DNA of 64,000 nucleotides from Chloroflexota bacterium (GCA_026707585.1 JAPOWQ010000029.1:316697-380696), one strand, 5' to 3'; counted from the first letter of the stretch, positions 42,876-52,607 are shown. Notes: generated from the letters alone by a model not told the origin. Numbers and translations: made by a program.

Positions 42876-44441
42876 CTAGTCCCAGAGCGCCTCCAGCGTC
42901 CAGGCTTTCAGCGACCGGACGGTGCTGGGCGCGCCCTGCGAGCGCAAGGACACGCCAACGCTGTCTTCACGATCCGGATAGACGCGAACTGCCAGGGCCT
43001 GTCGCCCGTTCGCGAACACCTCCACCGCGCTTCGATCAACGAAGACCCGCAGCTGCAGCGGTTCGTCAGGTGCGATCAGGACTTGCGCGTTCTCCGGCGC
43101 GCGCGACAACGCATCTGGTGCGACGGACGAGTACGACGTGTCGATCGAAATCTGGCTCAGGTGGGTCCACAGCGGTCCCACGATTCCCTGCGTGAAGTGG
43201 TTGGTGCGGTAGCCGCGGTCGCGGTAGAAGGCGATGCGCGTGAACTCTTCTCGATCCGGCGAGCGCAAGACGTTCAGTTCAACCATTGGCGCGGACGACG
43301 GCTCCACTTCCAATTCCAGCTCCAGCGCGTCGCCCGCCGTTCCGTCCAGCACAACCTCCTGGTTGGCCGGCAACTCCAGCGAGCCCAGGTCTTGCTCGGC
43401 CTGCCGCAACGAGGTCAGGGTCTCGACTGGTTGCACATACACCACGTCGCCGTCGACCGTCAGTCGTCGCGGCAGCGTCATGATCTGGTTCCAGCGCGGC
43501 GTGGGCTTGCCCGGGTTCATGTTGAAGATCACGATCAGCCCGCCGTTGCCGTCGGGCGTCGCCGACGGGGCATGCAGACCGCTTGGCCCGGACGGCCCGA
43601 AGTTGTACTTCGCGCCGTGGGTCACCACAAACTTGTCGCGCTCGGTGTCGTAGTCGCCCAGCAGGTACTGACCGCCTCTCGTGTGGCTATAGAAGAGCAG
43701 CATGTGGCGGTCGCCAATCGGCCAGAAGTACGGACAGGCGCCGTCGTCGCCGACCCTTGAGTAGTAGTCGTCTTCGACGAACGGATGCAGGTACTCCCAG
43801 TGCTCCAGGTCCTCTGACCTGAACAGGAAGTTGGCCCGGATCGGCTTGCCGCCGGGGCCCTCGGGCTTGGTTCCCGCTGACAGTGAGTAGTAGACGCCGT
43901 CTTTCATCCAGATGCAAGGATCGAAGACCCGGTACGGTGCCGGCGGGCCGTCGCGATCCGGCATCGGAATCACGGCTCTATTGCCGACCTTTGCCCAGTT
44001 GAGCAGCAGCGGATCGCTGGACGTCGCCACCATGTTCCCGGCGCCGACGCCGTGGTAAATGGCAATCACCCGGTCGTCTTCCACCAGGGTTGATCCGGAG
44101 AAGCACTTGTCCTCGGGGCTGGGATAGATGGCGTACGGTAAATCGCGCCAGTGCACCAGGTCGTCGGAAACCGCGTGACCCCAGTGCTGCCGGTCGTCCT
44201 CCGGTGGATACGCCTGGTAGAAGAGGTGCCAGCGGCCCTGCCAGAAGCAGAGCCCGTTGGGGTCGTTGAGCGTCGATTCGGGGTTGACGTAGTGGTATGC
44301 CGGACGGTGAGGCAGGCCGGCATACGACGCCCGCGATTCCAGCAGGCGCTGCATCAGCGGGTTCGCTGCCAGTGCGGCTTCCTGCTCGGCCAACGTCGTC
44401 GGATAGGTGTACGCGGGAACGCGCGACTTTGGAGCGATCAC
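42876..44441 (-). CDS. GH32-like beta-fructosidase family protein with altered catalytic motifs
   Basis: 521 residues: an N-terminal five-bladed propeller and a C-terminal beta-sandwich (DRSAVEVFANGRQ), as in GH32. The nucleophile motif is intact (NDPNG, Asp60), as is the FSGS segment (114-117). The RDP motif is FDP (Asp174 kept, Arg lost). The acid/base ECP motif reads ACPYF (Ala235), so the expected catalytic Glu is missing. GTG 44441 is the start. It may bind sugars, use another acid residue or act on a different glycan. No signal peptide. It lies at the edge of the glycan-utilisation region. Confidence 0.82.
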   Translation of the reverse strand: MIAPKSRVPAYTYPTTLAEQEAALAANPLMQRLLESRASYAGLPHRPAYHYVNPESTLNDPNGLCFWQGRWHLFYQAYPPEDDRQHWGHAVSDDLVHWRDLPYAIYPSPEDKCFSGSTLVEDDRVIAIYHGVGAGNMVATSSDPLLLNWAKVGNRAVIPMPDRDGPPAPYRVFDPCIWMKDGVYYSLSAGTKPEGPGGKPIRANFLFRSEDLEHWEYLHPFVEDDYYSRVGDDGACPYFWPIGDRHMLLFYSHTRGGQYLLGDYDTERDKFVVTHGAKYNFGPSGPSGLHAPSATPDGNGGLIVIFNMNPGKPTPRWNQIMTLPRRLTVDGDVVYVQPVETLTSLRQAEQDLGSLELPANQEVVLDGTAGDALELELEVEPSSAPMVELNVLRSPDREEFTRIAFYRDRGYRTNHFTQGIVGPLWTHLSQISIDTSYSSVAPDALSRAPENAQVLIAPDEPLQLRVFVDRSAVEVFANGRQALAVRVYPDREDSVGVSLRSQGAPSTVRSLKAWTLEALWD

Positions 44442-44561
44442 GGTGCCTCCGGTCTCGGTGGAACCCGAGTTGACGCCTGGGGACTGGTCAAGAATCTAGA
44501 CGGCAGCGCATCCGGCGACAAGCGTGCAACCCTGGCCGCTGCCGAGTCTCGAATGCGTGAG

Positions 44562-45707
44562 CTACCGAGGTAGAGGCCTAACTACCTCGCCGTCACGCAC
44601 CACGGCTGCCGCGCGCCAGATTCGGCCGGGACGCTCGTTGCCGCTCACGTCGCGCAGCGCCACGGTCTCGCTGCCCTCCGTCAGAACCACCAGATCGGCG
44701 CAGGCGCCCGGCGCCAACGTGCCCACCTCACCTGCGAGGCCCAGCAGTTCGGCAGGACGCGACGTGATTCGCGGCCAGGCGTCTTCTTCTCGCATCCCTG
44801 CGGCCAGGAGCTTCGACACGGTCAGTGGGAGGTCATGCTGCGGGTTGGATCCAACGTGGCGCCGGTACTGGTCCGTCGAAATGGTGTCGGGCAGGAAGCC
44901 CTCCTTAGTCACGGTCTCCGCAACCTCGAAATCAAACGATCCCATTCCGTGACCCGTATCGAACAGCACGCCGCGCTCGCGGGCTTGCCAAACGCAATCC
45001 AGAACCTGCCCATCCCGCGCGATTCGGTCCACGAGCCCGTGCAGGCAATAGGTCACCACGTCGCCAGGCCGCAACTGCTCCAACACCTCGTCAAGCGGAA
45101 AGTCCTCGTCGTGGCGCGTACCGACCAACAGCGGTCGATCAGTTGCCTCGCCGACCTGTATCGCGCGGCGCAACATCTCCCGCGGGTCGCACGTGCCGCA
45201 TACGGCCTCTGCCACATTGATGGCAACGCCCCATATCAGGTCGCCCCCATCATTGATCGCGTCGACACATGCGTTGACGTCCGCCTCGTCCAGATCGCCC
45301 AGGCTGTGCCCCTGGCTGGACTCCCCGGAGGCTGAAAGGTTGATCGCCATCCGCACGCGCGTCCGAGCGCGCTCGATCACGCGCTCGCGGTAGCGCGGCC
45401 AGTTGCGCGCGCCGGCGTCCCCCTGCGACATGACGGTAGTAGCGCCACGCGGCAGGAAGTGCTCATCGGGATCAATCCCGTACTTGGAGTCCTCGATGGC
45501 CGGGTGCGCATGCATGTCCACAAGCCCCGGCAGCAGCAGCCCGTCGGGATAGTCGAGGCGCTGTTGAGCCGGCGGAGCTTCGTCCGCTTCCGATCCAATG
45601 GCCGAAAGCGCAATGCGATTCCCGGTCGTCGCCACATATCCGGGTCCACTCAAGCCCCGGGCCGGATCCTCGATGCGCCCGGCGGCAATCAGCAGGTCAT
45701 GTTTCAC
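44562..45707 (-). CDS. Amidohydrolase-family metal-dependent hydrolase
   Basis: 381 residues from GTG 45707; the frame extends 26 residues upstream into the divergent promoter region. The metal-binding His-x-His (VDMHAHP) and later HDED, GHGMG and EDAWPRITSRPAELLGL segments match amidohydrolases of the D-aminoacylase/dihydroorotase type. The end carries the composite-domain motif GACADLVVL. It probably deacylates or deaminates a small substrate. Divergent from the ABC binding-protein gene with a 99-base spacer. Confidence 0.85.
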   Translation of the reverse strand: MKHDLLIAAGRIEDPARGLSGPGYVATTGNRIALSAIGSEADEAPPAQQRLDYPDGLLLPGLVDMHAHPAIEDSKYGIDPDEHFLPRGATTVMSQGDAGARNWPRYRERVIERARTRVRMAINLSASGESSQGHSLGDLDEADVNACVDAINDGGDLIWGVAINVAEAVCGTCDPREMLRRAIQVGEATDRPLLVGTRHDEDFPLDEVLEQLRPGDVVTYCLHGLVDRIARDGQVLDCVWQARERGVLFDTGHGMGSFDFEVAETVTKEGFLPDTISTDQYRRHVGSNPQHDLPLTVSKLLAAGMREEDAWPRITSRPAELLGLAGEVGTLAPGACADLVVLTEGSETVALRDVSGNERPGRIWRAAAVVRDGEVVRPLPR

Positions 45708-45805
45708 AGGCGCGGCCCTTTTGGGTTGGGAGAATTTGGCGCTGCATGGTACGGTCTCGCAGGGTGCCAAGCGGAGCCGGCACATTCTAGGGGGAGGTCA
45801 ATGGT

Positions 45806-47443
45806 ATGAGCAGAATTTCGCACATGACCCGACGCCGGATGCTACGCATGGCCGGTGGACTGGGTGTAAGCGCGGCAGGCGTCGCGGCCCTGGCGGCCTG
45901 CGGCGAGACTGAGCCACAGGTCATCACCAAGGAAGTCCCGGTCGAGAAGACGGTCATCAAGGAAGTTCCGGTCGAGAAGATCGTCCGCGAGACCGAAGTC
46001 AGGGAAGTCCCGGTCGAGCGCATCGTCACGCAGGAGAAGATCGTTACCCAGCAAGTCGAGGTACCGGTCGAACGCGTCGTGACGCAGGTCGTGGAGCGCG
46101 AAAAGGTCGTCGAGAAGGTAGTCACCAAGGAAGTCCAAGTGATGGTCGAGGCGCCCATGCAGAAGGCGCCCGTACGGCTGGAGTTCTCCACCGACTGGGG
46201 CTCGGGCGTCCGCGCGGCCACCCACAAGTTCATGGCCGAGGAATACAACAAGGTCAACCCCCACGTCACGGTGGACATCCTGATCATCTCGGGTTCCGGC
46301 GGCAGCACTGCTGTTGGCTATGCGGGCATCCTGACCAACCTGCTCGTTGCGGGTTCCGGCCCGGAAGTCATGTCCGAGCTGTGGTGGAACGCTGACCTCT
46401 ACAACCTGGACCTGCAGCCGCACCTCGACCGCGCTGGCCTGACGCCGGCCGACTTTTGGTGGCACGACGGCTACTTGGTCGACAAGGACGGCGTCATCAG
46501 GGGCGTTCCGTACGGCGTGTACGTCGGCGCCATGATGGCCAACCTGAGCCTCGTGGAGCAGTTTGGCGTCACGATTCCCGACAAGGACTACGGCTTTGAC
46601 GAAATGCGCGACCTGGCGGCCCAGATGCGTGACCCGGAAGCCGGGATCTGGGGTCTTGAGCGCCAGACCGGTGCCTGGAACCAGGGCTGGGCCGAGCGCT
46701 TCTCAAGCGAAGGCGCCAAGTGGTACGACTCCGCGACTGAGACTTCGACGGCGTCGGTCGCCACGGTGCCGGGCGGCAACTCGGTTGAGGCCTTCGCCGA
46801 CTGGTGGAAGCTGGCCTGGGAAGACGGCGTCGCGCCGAACACTGACGAGGTGCAGGCCACGCTTGAGTCGCCGGCCAACACCTCCGGCTCGACCAACCTG
46901 TTCGCTACCGGCCTGATCGGCATGTCCGGCTTCGGGTACAACTCGGGCGGGGGCATCAAGAACCGCATCGGTGGTCGATTCGACTTCCACGTGTTCTGGC
47001 CCTATCAGTCGCCGTACACAGGTCTCCGTGGCTACCACAACGAGACCAACAACATAGTGGTCAACCGTGCTGCCGAAGAGCGCGGGAACGCCGAAGAGGC
47101 CGCCGGGCTGGCCCTGTTCTGGCACGGCGACATCATGGCGCCGTACCTGGCCGAGTTCCAACCCGTCGTACCGGCTGCCAAGTCCATCTGGGAGAGCCCG
47201 TTCATCACCGAGTTCTCCAGCGGAACGGACAACTTCCCCGACCTGGCCGCCGAGGCCGAGGCCGTGGGTCAGTTCCGCGAGAACTGGATCCGTGGTACCC
47301 ACGCACACCCGAACTGGCTGGAGTGGTTCCGGCTCGTTCTGGGCAAGCTGGGCGACCGCGCCTTGAAGGGCGGCGAAAGCCCGTACCAGATGATGGAAGA
47401 GCTGGACGCCGAGGGAACCGAAGCTCTCCGGCGCGAGATCTAG
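45806..47443 (+). CDS. ABC-transporter sugar-binding lipoprotein with repeated stalk
   Basis: 545 residues. A twin-arginine-type N-terminus (TRRRMLRM) leads to a lipobox LAAC (Cys32). Next, at ~38-112, a charged repetitive stalk of KEVPVEK-like units lifts the binding domain from the membrane, then a family 1 (UgpB/MalE-like) solute-binding domain follows. GGGGGAGG at 45790-45797 gives strong translation. The first gene of a CUT1 importer with two permeases downstream; a perfect 14-bp hairpin separates them, which is typical for high binding-protein levels. Such stalks are characteristic of Chloroflexota importers. Ligand likely an oligosaccharide, by context. Confidence 0.92.
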   Translation: MSRISHMTRRRMLRMAGGLGVSAAGVAALAACGETEPQVITKEVPVEKTVIKEVPVEKIVRETEVREVPVERIVTQEKIVTQQVEVPVERVVTQVVEREKVVEKVVTKEVQVMVEAPMQKAPVRLEFSTDWGSGVRAATHKFMAEEYNKVNPHVTVDILIISGSGGSTAVGYAGILTNLLVAGSGPEVMSELWWNADLYNLDLQPHLDRAGLTPADFWWHDGYLVDKDGVIRGVPYGVYVGAMMANLSLVEQFGVTIPDKDYGFDEMRDLAAQMRDPEAGIWGLERQTGAWNQGWAERFSSEGAKWYDSATETSTASVATVPGGNSVEAFADWWKLAWEDGVAPNTDEVQATLESPANTSGSTNLFATGLIGMSGFGYNSGGGIKNRIGGRFDFHVFWPYQSPYTGLRGYHNETNNIVVNRAAEERGNAEEAAGLALFWHGDIMAPYLAEFQPVVPAAKSIWESPFITEFSSGTDNFPDLAAEAEAVGQFRENWIRGTHAHPNWLEWFRLVLGKLGDRALKGGESPYQMMEELDAEGTEALRREI

Positions 47444-47460
47444 GCTCGCAGGATTTATCC

Positions 47461-47491
47461 CGGTGGGGACGCCGCCCCGGCGTCCCCACCG
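47461..47491 (+). terminator. Strong 14-bp hairpin between binding protein and permease genes
   Basis: CGGTGGGGACGCCG (47461-47474) and CGGCGTCCCCACCG (47478-47491) pair perfectly around CCC. No T-run follows. It lies 17 bases after the binding-protein stop. It is better read as an mRNA-stabilising or partial-termination structure than a full terminator, since the permeases need the same promoter. Confidence 0.75.
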
Positions 47492-47565
47492 GGGGTCCAA
47501 GGGCAATCCGGGCCCGCGGCTACGGTTGCCTGAGGCCATACGGGCCACCGGCCCGGAGGTGAAGC

Positions 47566-48522
47566 GTGGCGTCGAGCGGACTTAGCGCGAAGACGACAGG
47601 CCTGCGGCCCGCTTCCGCGTCCCTGTCTCGCTGGCGTGCGATTCGCAAGTGGATTGCGGCTCAGGAAGGCTGGGTCTTCATCTTTCCCTGGGTCGTTGGC
47701 TTCATCCTGCTCGACCTGGGACCCTATATTTTCGCGCTCATCATTTCGTTCCTGAACTGGGACGTGGGACGCCCGCCGACCTACATCGGCCTCCGCAACT
47801 ACCAGGCGGCCTTCACGGATCCCTTGATCGGCAAGAGCCTCTGGAATACCGCCTTCTACACCATATTCCACGTACCCGGGTCAACCATCATCGCCTTCAC
47901 CGTCGCCGGCTTGCTCAATCAAAAGGTCCGAGGCATGCCGATTTGGCGCACCATGTACTACATCCCCTCCGTGACGTCCGGCGTCGGTATGGCGCTCATC
48001 TGGATCTGGCTCTTTGCGCCGCGAGGGGCGCTGAACGGGATGCTGGGCTGGTTCGGAATCGAGGGTCCGCGCTGGTTGACCTCCACCACCTGGGCCATGC
48101 CGGCCCTCATCATCATGAGCTTCTGGGGCGTTGGCGCCTCAATGGTGATCTTTCTCGCTGGCCTGCAAGGCGTGCCCCAGCATCTCTATGAGGCGGCCGA
48201 AGTGGACGGCGGCGGCTGGTGGGCCAAGGTTCGCCACGTGACCATCCCCATGATGACGCCGTACATCTTCTTGAGCCTGATCCTGGGCGTGATCGGGTCG
48301 TTCCAGGTCGTCACCCAGGCATTGCTGATGACGGGGGGCGGACCGGACAACGCCACCCTGTTCATCCTGCTCTATATCTGGATCATGGGCTGGAACGCCT
48401 TCAAGATGGGTTATGCCGCCTCGATCTCTTGGATTCTGTTCGCAATTATCTTTGTGGCCACGGTCATCCAGTTTCTCGGTGCACGGCGCTGGGTCTACTA
48501 CGAATACCAGGAGCCAGGCTAA
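47566..48522 (+). CDS. Sugar ABC transporter permease, MalF/UgpA type
   Basis: 318 residues with six membrane segments, beginning at EGWVFIFPWVVGFILLDL. The cytoplasmic EAA loop is visible as YEAAEVDGGGWWAKVRHVTIP, which docks the ATPase. GTG 47566 has GGAGGTG upstream at good spacing. The next permease begins directly after its stop. No ATPase gene is in the window; importers of this class often share one encoded elsewhere. Confidence 0.93.
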   Translation: MASSGLSAKTTGLRPASASLSRWRAIRKWIAAQEGWVFIFPWVVGFILLDLGPYIFALIISFLNWDVGRPPTYIGLRNYQAAFTDPLIGKSLWNTAFYTIFHVPGSTIIAFTVAGLLNQKVRGMPIWRTMYYIPSVTSGVGMALIWIWLFAPRGALNGMLGWFGIEGPRWLTSTTWAMPALIIMSFWGVGASMVIFLAGLQGVPQHLYEAAEVDGGGWWAKVRHVTIPMMTPYIFLSLILGVIGSFQVVTQALLMTGGGPDNATLFILLYIWIMGWNAFKMGYAASISWILFAIIFVATVIQFLGARRWVYYEYQEPG

Positions 48523-49398
48523 ATGGCGGCGACAACGGCGGAGGCAGGACGAAGCCGTCCGGTCGTGCTGCGCGCGTTTCGCTGGACGCGCCGTTTCCTT
48601 CTCTATCTCGTCGTCGTCGGCGGTTCCTTCGTCTACATGTACCCCGTGTTCTTCATGCTTCGGACCTCGTTGACCAAGGAGTCGGACCTCTACGTTGTTC
48701 CTCCAATCATCGTTCCCTTGCCGCCGGTTTGGGAAAACTACGCCATCATGTGGCAAAACGGACCGACGTGGTCATGGATGAAAAACTCCATCATCGTCGT
48801 CTCGTTCAGCGTGATTGCCGAGACCGTGACCAGCGTATCGGTGGCCTACGGCTTTGCCCGCACCCGCTTCGCGGCACGCGACAAGCTCTTCATCGGCGTG
48901 CTGGCCACCATGATGCTTCCCGGTGCCGTCACGCTCATCCCGCGCTGGCTGATCTTCCACCGCCTGGACATGATCGACACCTTGTGGCCGCTGCTGATTC
49001 CGCGCCTGTTCGGAACGGCCTTCTACATCTTCATCATGCGGCAGTTCTTCCTCACGCTGCCGCGCGAGCTTGACGACGCCGCCCGCATCGACGGCGCCTC
49101 CCACCTCCAGATCCTTCGAAAGGTCGTCATCCCGCTCTCCGTGCCCGCCATCGCGACTATTGCGGTCTTCTCGTTCATGAACCGCTGGAATGACTTCCTT
49201 GAGCCGCTGATCTATCTCCTGCGTACCGAGAACCTCACCCTGGCGGTGGGCCTCAAGTTCTTCGTCTCCCGGTTCGGCACTGAATACCACCTACTCATGG
49301 CCGGCGCCATGCTCCTCATCGTGCCCATGATCGTGGCCTTCTTCCTGGCCCAGAAGCAGTTCATCCGCGGCATCGCCCTGACCGGCATCAAGGGCTAA
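48523..49398 (+). CDS. Sugar ABC transporter permease, MalG/UgpE type
   Basis: 291 residues, six membrane segments. The EAA loop is LDDAARIDGASHLQILRKVVIP. The ATG is the base after the upstream TAA, so both permeases are made from one mRNA. N-terminal 20 residues are basic and cytoplasmic. Pairs with the preceding permease as the channel for the solute bound by the 45806-47443 product. Confidence 0.93.
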   Translation: MAATTAEAGRSRPVVLRAFRWTRRFLLYLVVVGGSFVYMYPVFFMLRTSLTKESDLYVVPPIIVPLPPVWENYAIMWQNGPTWSWMKNSIIVVSFSVIAETVTSVSVAYGFARTRFAARDKLFIGVLATMMLPGAVTLIPRWLIFHRLDMIDTLWPLLIPRLFGTAFYIFIMRQFFLTLPRELDDAARIDGASHLQILRKVVIPLSVPAIATIAVFSFMNRWNDFLEPLIYLLRTENLTLAVGLKFFVSRFGTEYHLLMAGAMLLIVPMIVAFFLAQKQFIRGIALTGIKG

Positions 49399-49520
49399 CC
49401 CACTCCGGCCCAACCGCGCCTGGCTTCGGCAGACCAACTGGACCGAGAGTTCCAGTCGCGCCGTATTCGAAGGCTGTCTATCCTGAGCCTCGGTCCATCT
49501 TGAGTGCCTGAGGTCTCCAC

Positions 49521-51017
49521 ATGAGCGCCAACCCAGCCAGCCACGACGGCTTCCTTCTCATGGACCGCGTGGAGTCCCGCCACAACGTCGTTCGAGCTGT
49601 CTGTAAGGCCGAGAAGCACCCGCTCAACCCCGTACTCCCGCTGGGCGATATCCAGGAGTGGGACTCCACGCATTGCGCGCCCTGGTCGTCGCAGAGCGTC
49701 ATCTACGACGAGGAGGACAAGCTCTTCAAGGCCTGGTACGCCGGATCCGACATGGGCGGCGCCAGTTGGTGGGCCACCGGCTATGCCATCAGCGAAGACG
49801 GCGTCAACTGGCACAAGCCGAAGCTCGGAATGTTCGAGTACAAGGGCAGCAAGGACAACAACATCGTCATCGAGGGCCGCGGCCCGATCATCAAGGACAA
49901 CGCCGAGCCCGACCCCAACAAGCGCTTCAAGGGCATCAAGCGTTTACATAGTTACGTTGGCGAACCCGCGTACAGCGAGCACGGCGCCCGCGCCATCTTC
50001 TCTCCGGATGGCATCAACTGGACAACCGGCGAACGAATCCTGCTGCCGCGATGGGGTGGACGACCGCCAGATGTCGGCGTCCTGGTCCGTGACGATCAGG
50101 ACCCCGACCCCAGCCGGCGCTTCAAATTCGTCTACCAGTGGATGGTCCATCTGGATGAGCCCCATCTGAAGCAGTTTTCGAAGCGAAATCCGTCCCAGGG
50201 CCGAGCCAAATTTCTGGCCTATGGTCCCGACATCGAGAACTTTCGCGAGGCGGACGAAAACCCGCTGATCTCACCCAACGACGGCCTCGAGGAAGAAGAC
50301 CACCACGTCATGATGGGCCCATACGGCGGCGCCTGGATCATGGCCTACGAATACGGTTGGTACGTGCCCAGCGACTACGGGCTCTACGGCATGTATGGCG
50401 GAGACATTCGCCTGGCTGTGAGCTCGGACGGCGCCAACTTTGAGCGAGTCAACCCTCACCAGCCCACCATCCCCCGCGGCGCCCACACCGAGTGGGACGG
50501 CGGCCTGCTGGTCATCTCTGACAAACTGGTCATCAAGGACGGCACCATCTACCTGTACTACGGCGGCGCGGCCGAAGACTTCACCACCTGGCCGCCCGAG
50601 AATTTCATCCCCGGCGTCGACTACGGCGGCTCCGGCAGCGGCTCCGGTCGGGTTGTTCGCATGGGCGTCGCCACGTTACGCGAGGACGGCTTCACCTGCC
50701 TCGAAACCCCCGACCGCGAAACCCCCGGCCACGCCACTACCACGCCTGTTGATGCCGAAGGCCTTTCCAACCTCACCCTCAACGTCGGCGACGTCCGCCA
50801 GAACCGCAGTTGGATCGAAGTCGAAGTGCTTGACTCTGAAAGCAACGAGCCCCTGGAAGGCTTCACCCGCCAGGACTCCGACGACATCTTCATCGACGGC
50901 CTGCGCCGCCCCGTGACCTGGAACGGCAAGACCCTGTCCGACCTCGGCAGCGGTCAAGTCAAACTCCGCTTCTGGCTCTACGGCGCGGCCCGCCTCTACG
51001 CCTACGCGTTGTCGTAG
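49521..51017 (+). CDS. Beta-propeller glycosidase-like protein 1
   Basis: 498 residues from ATG 49521, no signal peptide. The propeller repeats carry S-x-DG-x-x-W signatures (SEDGVNWHKPKLG, SPDGINWTTGER, SSDGANFERV), as in GH43/GH32/GH130-like enzymes. The C-terminal ~110 residues are a beta-sandwich. It is a paralogue of the genes at 53824 and 58927. Placed just after the ABC permeases, it likely processes imported oligosaccharide in the cytosol. The exact GH family and catalytic residues are not clear to me. Confidence 0.75.
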   Translation: MSANPASHDGFLLMDRVESRHNVVRAVCKAEKHPLNPVLPLGDIQEWDSTHCAPWSSQSVIYDEEDKLFKAWYAGSDMGGASWWATGYAISEDGVNWHKPKLGMFEYKGSKDNNIVIEGRGPIIKDNAEPDPNKRFKGIKRLHSYVGEPAYSEHGARAIFSPDGINWTTGERILLPRWGGRPPDVGVLVRDDQDPDPSRRFKFVYQWMVHLDEPHLKQFSKRNPSQGRAKFLAYGPDIENFREADENPLISPNDGLEEEDHHVMMGPYGGAWIMAYEYGWYVPSDYGLYGMYGGDIRLAVSSDGANFERVNPHQPTIPRGAHTEWDGGLLVISDKLVIKDGTIYLYYGGAAEDFTTWPPENFIPGVDYGGSGSGSGRVVRMGVATLREDGFTCLETPDRETPGHATTTPVDAEGLSNLTLNVGDVRQNRSWIEVEVLDSESNEPLEGFTRQDSDDIFIDGLRRPVTWNGKTLSDLGSGQVKLRFWLYGAARLYAYALS

Positions 51018-51068
51018 CCCGCGCTTTCACCCTTCGGCAACGTCGCCCCAATGAAAGACCTGCCTAAA

Positions 51069-51180
51069 TCCCCGCCTCGACCTCGAAGGCGGGGGCGCTC
51101 TTTCTCCCTCTCCCTCTGGGAGAGGGTTGGGGTGAGGGTCTTCCGGGCACCGGCCCTCGGGTTACGCGAAAGTCTCCAGT
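51069..51180. repeat. Two-hairpin intergenic repeat, copy 1
   Basis: A first imperfect hairpin (CCCGCC then AAGGCGGG, 51071-51095) is followed by a perfect one: CCCTCTCCC (51106-51114) and GGGAGAGGG (51118-51126). Then come the shared tail GTTGGGGTGAGGGTCTTCCG and a GTTACGCGAAAGTCTCC end. The sialidase-like GTG start overlaps its last bases. The same unit recurs at 53633, 55480 and, decayed, 63790. Confidence 0.8.
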
Positions 51181-52462
51181 GAGCGCGGCCCACCCGCCGC
51201 AACGCCTCGCGGACACAGTCAACCTGCAGGACAGGCAGGTCCCGCTAGCTGCCCCGCCTGTCGGACTCGTCGTCCGTGGCCACCTTGGTCTGATCACCGC
51301 CCCCGCTGTCGACGGTCAGATCGTCTATCGCACCGAGCGCGGCACCCTCTTTGAAACCCGCGCCATCAAGACTCCCGGCGGCGACTACCTCTTGATGTTT
51401 CCGACGAACACCCTTGCCGCCCCTGAAGGCCGCTGTCACTACGGCCGCCAGGAACGTAAGTCGAACGACCTGGTGGCCTTCCGCTCAAGCAACCGGGGCG
51501 CAACCTGGCATGGGCCGACATGGCCCATCGACATCGACTACAACCTTCACGGCTTCATCCCACTCACGCCCCGCGCCGGAAACGGCATTCCCGAGGGCCG
51601 CATCTACTGCTTCGGCACCCAACCCATCTGGGCCCTCCACACCACCAGGCGCGGCCTTCACGAGAACGCCCCGATCGGCTATCGCTACTCCGACGACGAC
51701 GGCCACACCTGGTCCGAAGTCCGCCTGATCCGCCCCGTTAACGACCCCGGCTTCACCGGCATGTCCGTCATGCGCATGTGCGAAACCGAGGCCGGAACCT
51801 GGCTCTTGGGCACGCACGAAGGCGACTGGTCCTACCGCCCGCTCATGACCCGCCAATACATCCTGCGGTCCGAGGACCAGGGCCAGTCCTGGGAGCTTCT
51901 GCCCGACGCCCGCCACGGCGGCTGGCACGCCGGCGGCTTCAACCGCATGGACGAACTGCGTCCCATCGACCTCGGCAACGGCGAGATCTACGCCATGGCC
52001 CGAACGCCTGAAGGCCACCTTTGGAACCTCCGCAGCCACGACGACGGCCGCACCTGGTCTGACCCGCAGCCGACCCCACTCGTCCATCCCGACGCCCCGC
52101 CCATGCTCTTCAAGCTCTCCAACGGCAACCTGGCGGCCTTCCACCACAACCGCCACCACGACCTCGACTACACCGGCCTCAGCGGCGACAAGGAATCCCT
52201 CATGGGAGACCGCTCCGAAATCTGGGTGGCTATCTCATCCGATGGCGGCCGCACCTGGGGCCAACCCCGCTTCGTCTTCGCCAACGCCCTGGCCCCTGTC
52301 TACGACGTTCCCTTCATGAACCACCAGTGCTCCTACATCGACGCCTTCGTCGACGACGGCACCCTCAACATCTTCGTCCCCCACCGCTGGCACCAGGCCC
52401 TGCACCTGCGTCTTCCCGATTCATCCCTGCCCGGACTACCGACCTTCGCCGAGATCTTCTAG
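51179..52462 (+). CDS. Sialidase-like (BNR/Asp-box) protein
   Basis: 427 residues with five Asp boxes spread along the chain: SSNRGATW, SDDDGHTW, SEDQGQSW, SHDDGRTW and SSDGGRTW. Their spacing fits a six-bladed sialidase-type propeller. No signal peptide. GTG 51179 lies at the edge of an intergenic repeat and has no ribosome-binding site, so the start could be slightly later. It may be an exo-sialidase or another glycosidase of that fold. The catalytic Arg triad cannot be assigned confidently. Part of the glycan-utilisation region. Confidence 0.8.
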   Translation: MSAAHPPQRLADTVNLQDRQVPLAAPPVGLVVRGHLGLITAPAVDGQIVYRTERGTLFETRAIKTPGGDYLLMFPTNTLAAPEGRCHYGRQERKSNDLVAFRSSNRGATWHGPTWPIDIDYNLHGFIPLTPRAGNGIPEGRIYCFGTQPIWALHTTRRGLHENAPIGYRYSDDDGHTWSEVRLIRPVNDPGFTGMSVMRMCETEAGTWLLGTHEGDWSYRPLMTRQYILRSEDQGQSWELLPDARHGGWHAGGFNRMDELRPIDLGNGEIYAMARTPEGHLWNLRSHDDGRTWSDPQPTPLVHPDAPPMLFKLSNGNLAAFHHNRHHDLDYTGLSGDKESLMGDRSEIWVAISSDGGRTWGQPRFVFANALAPVYDVPFMNHQCSYIDAFVDDGTLNIFVPHRWHQALHLRLPDSSLPGLPTFAEIF

Positions 52463-52607
52463 CCACGCACTAGGCGTCGCTCCACCTCCGAGCCCGCCTG
52501 CCCGCACGCCACTACTCCCGCTTGCGCAACTTATGTCAAGTAGCCGATCCCGGCTGTCTCCCTAGGCAATTCACTCAGACAGCCCCAGGGACTACGCGCC
52601 CCCGGGT

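Noticed and set aside
51106..51126. CRISPR-like repeat
   Set aside because: Units are few, irregularly spaced and not separated by uniform spacers, and no cas genes are present; they are intergenic palindromic repeats.
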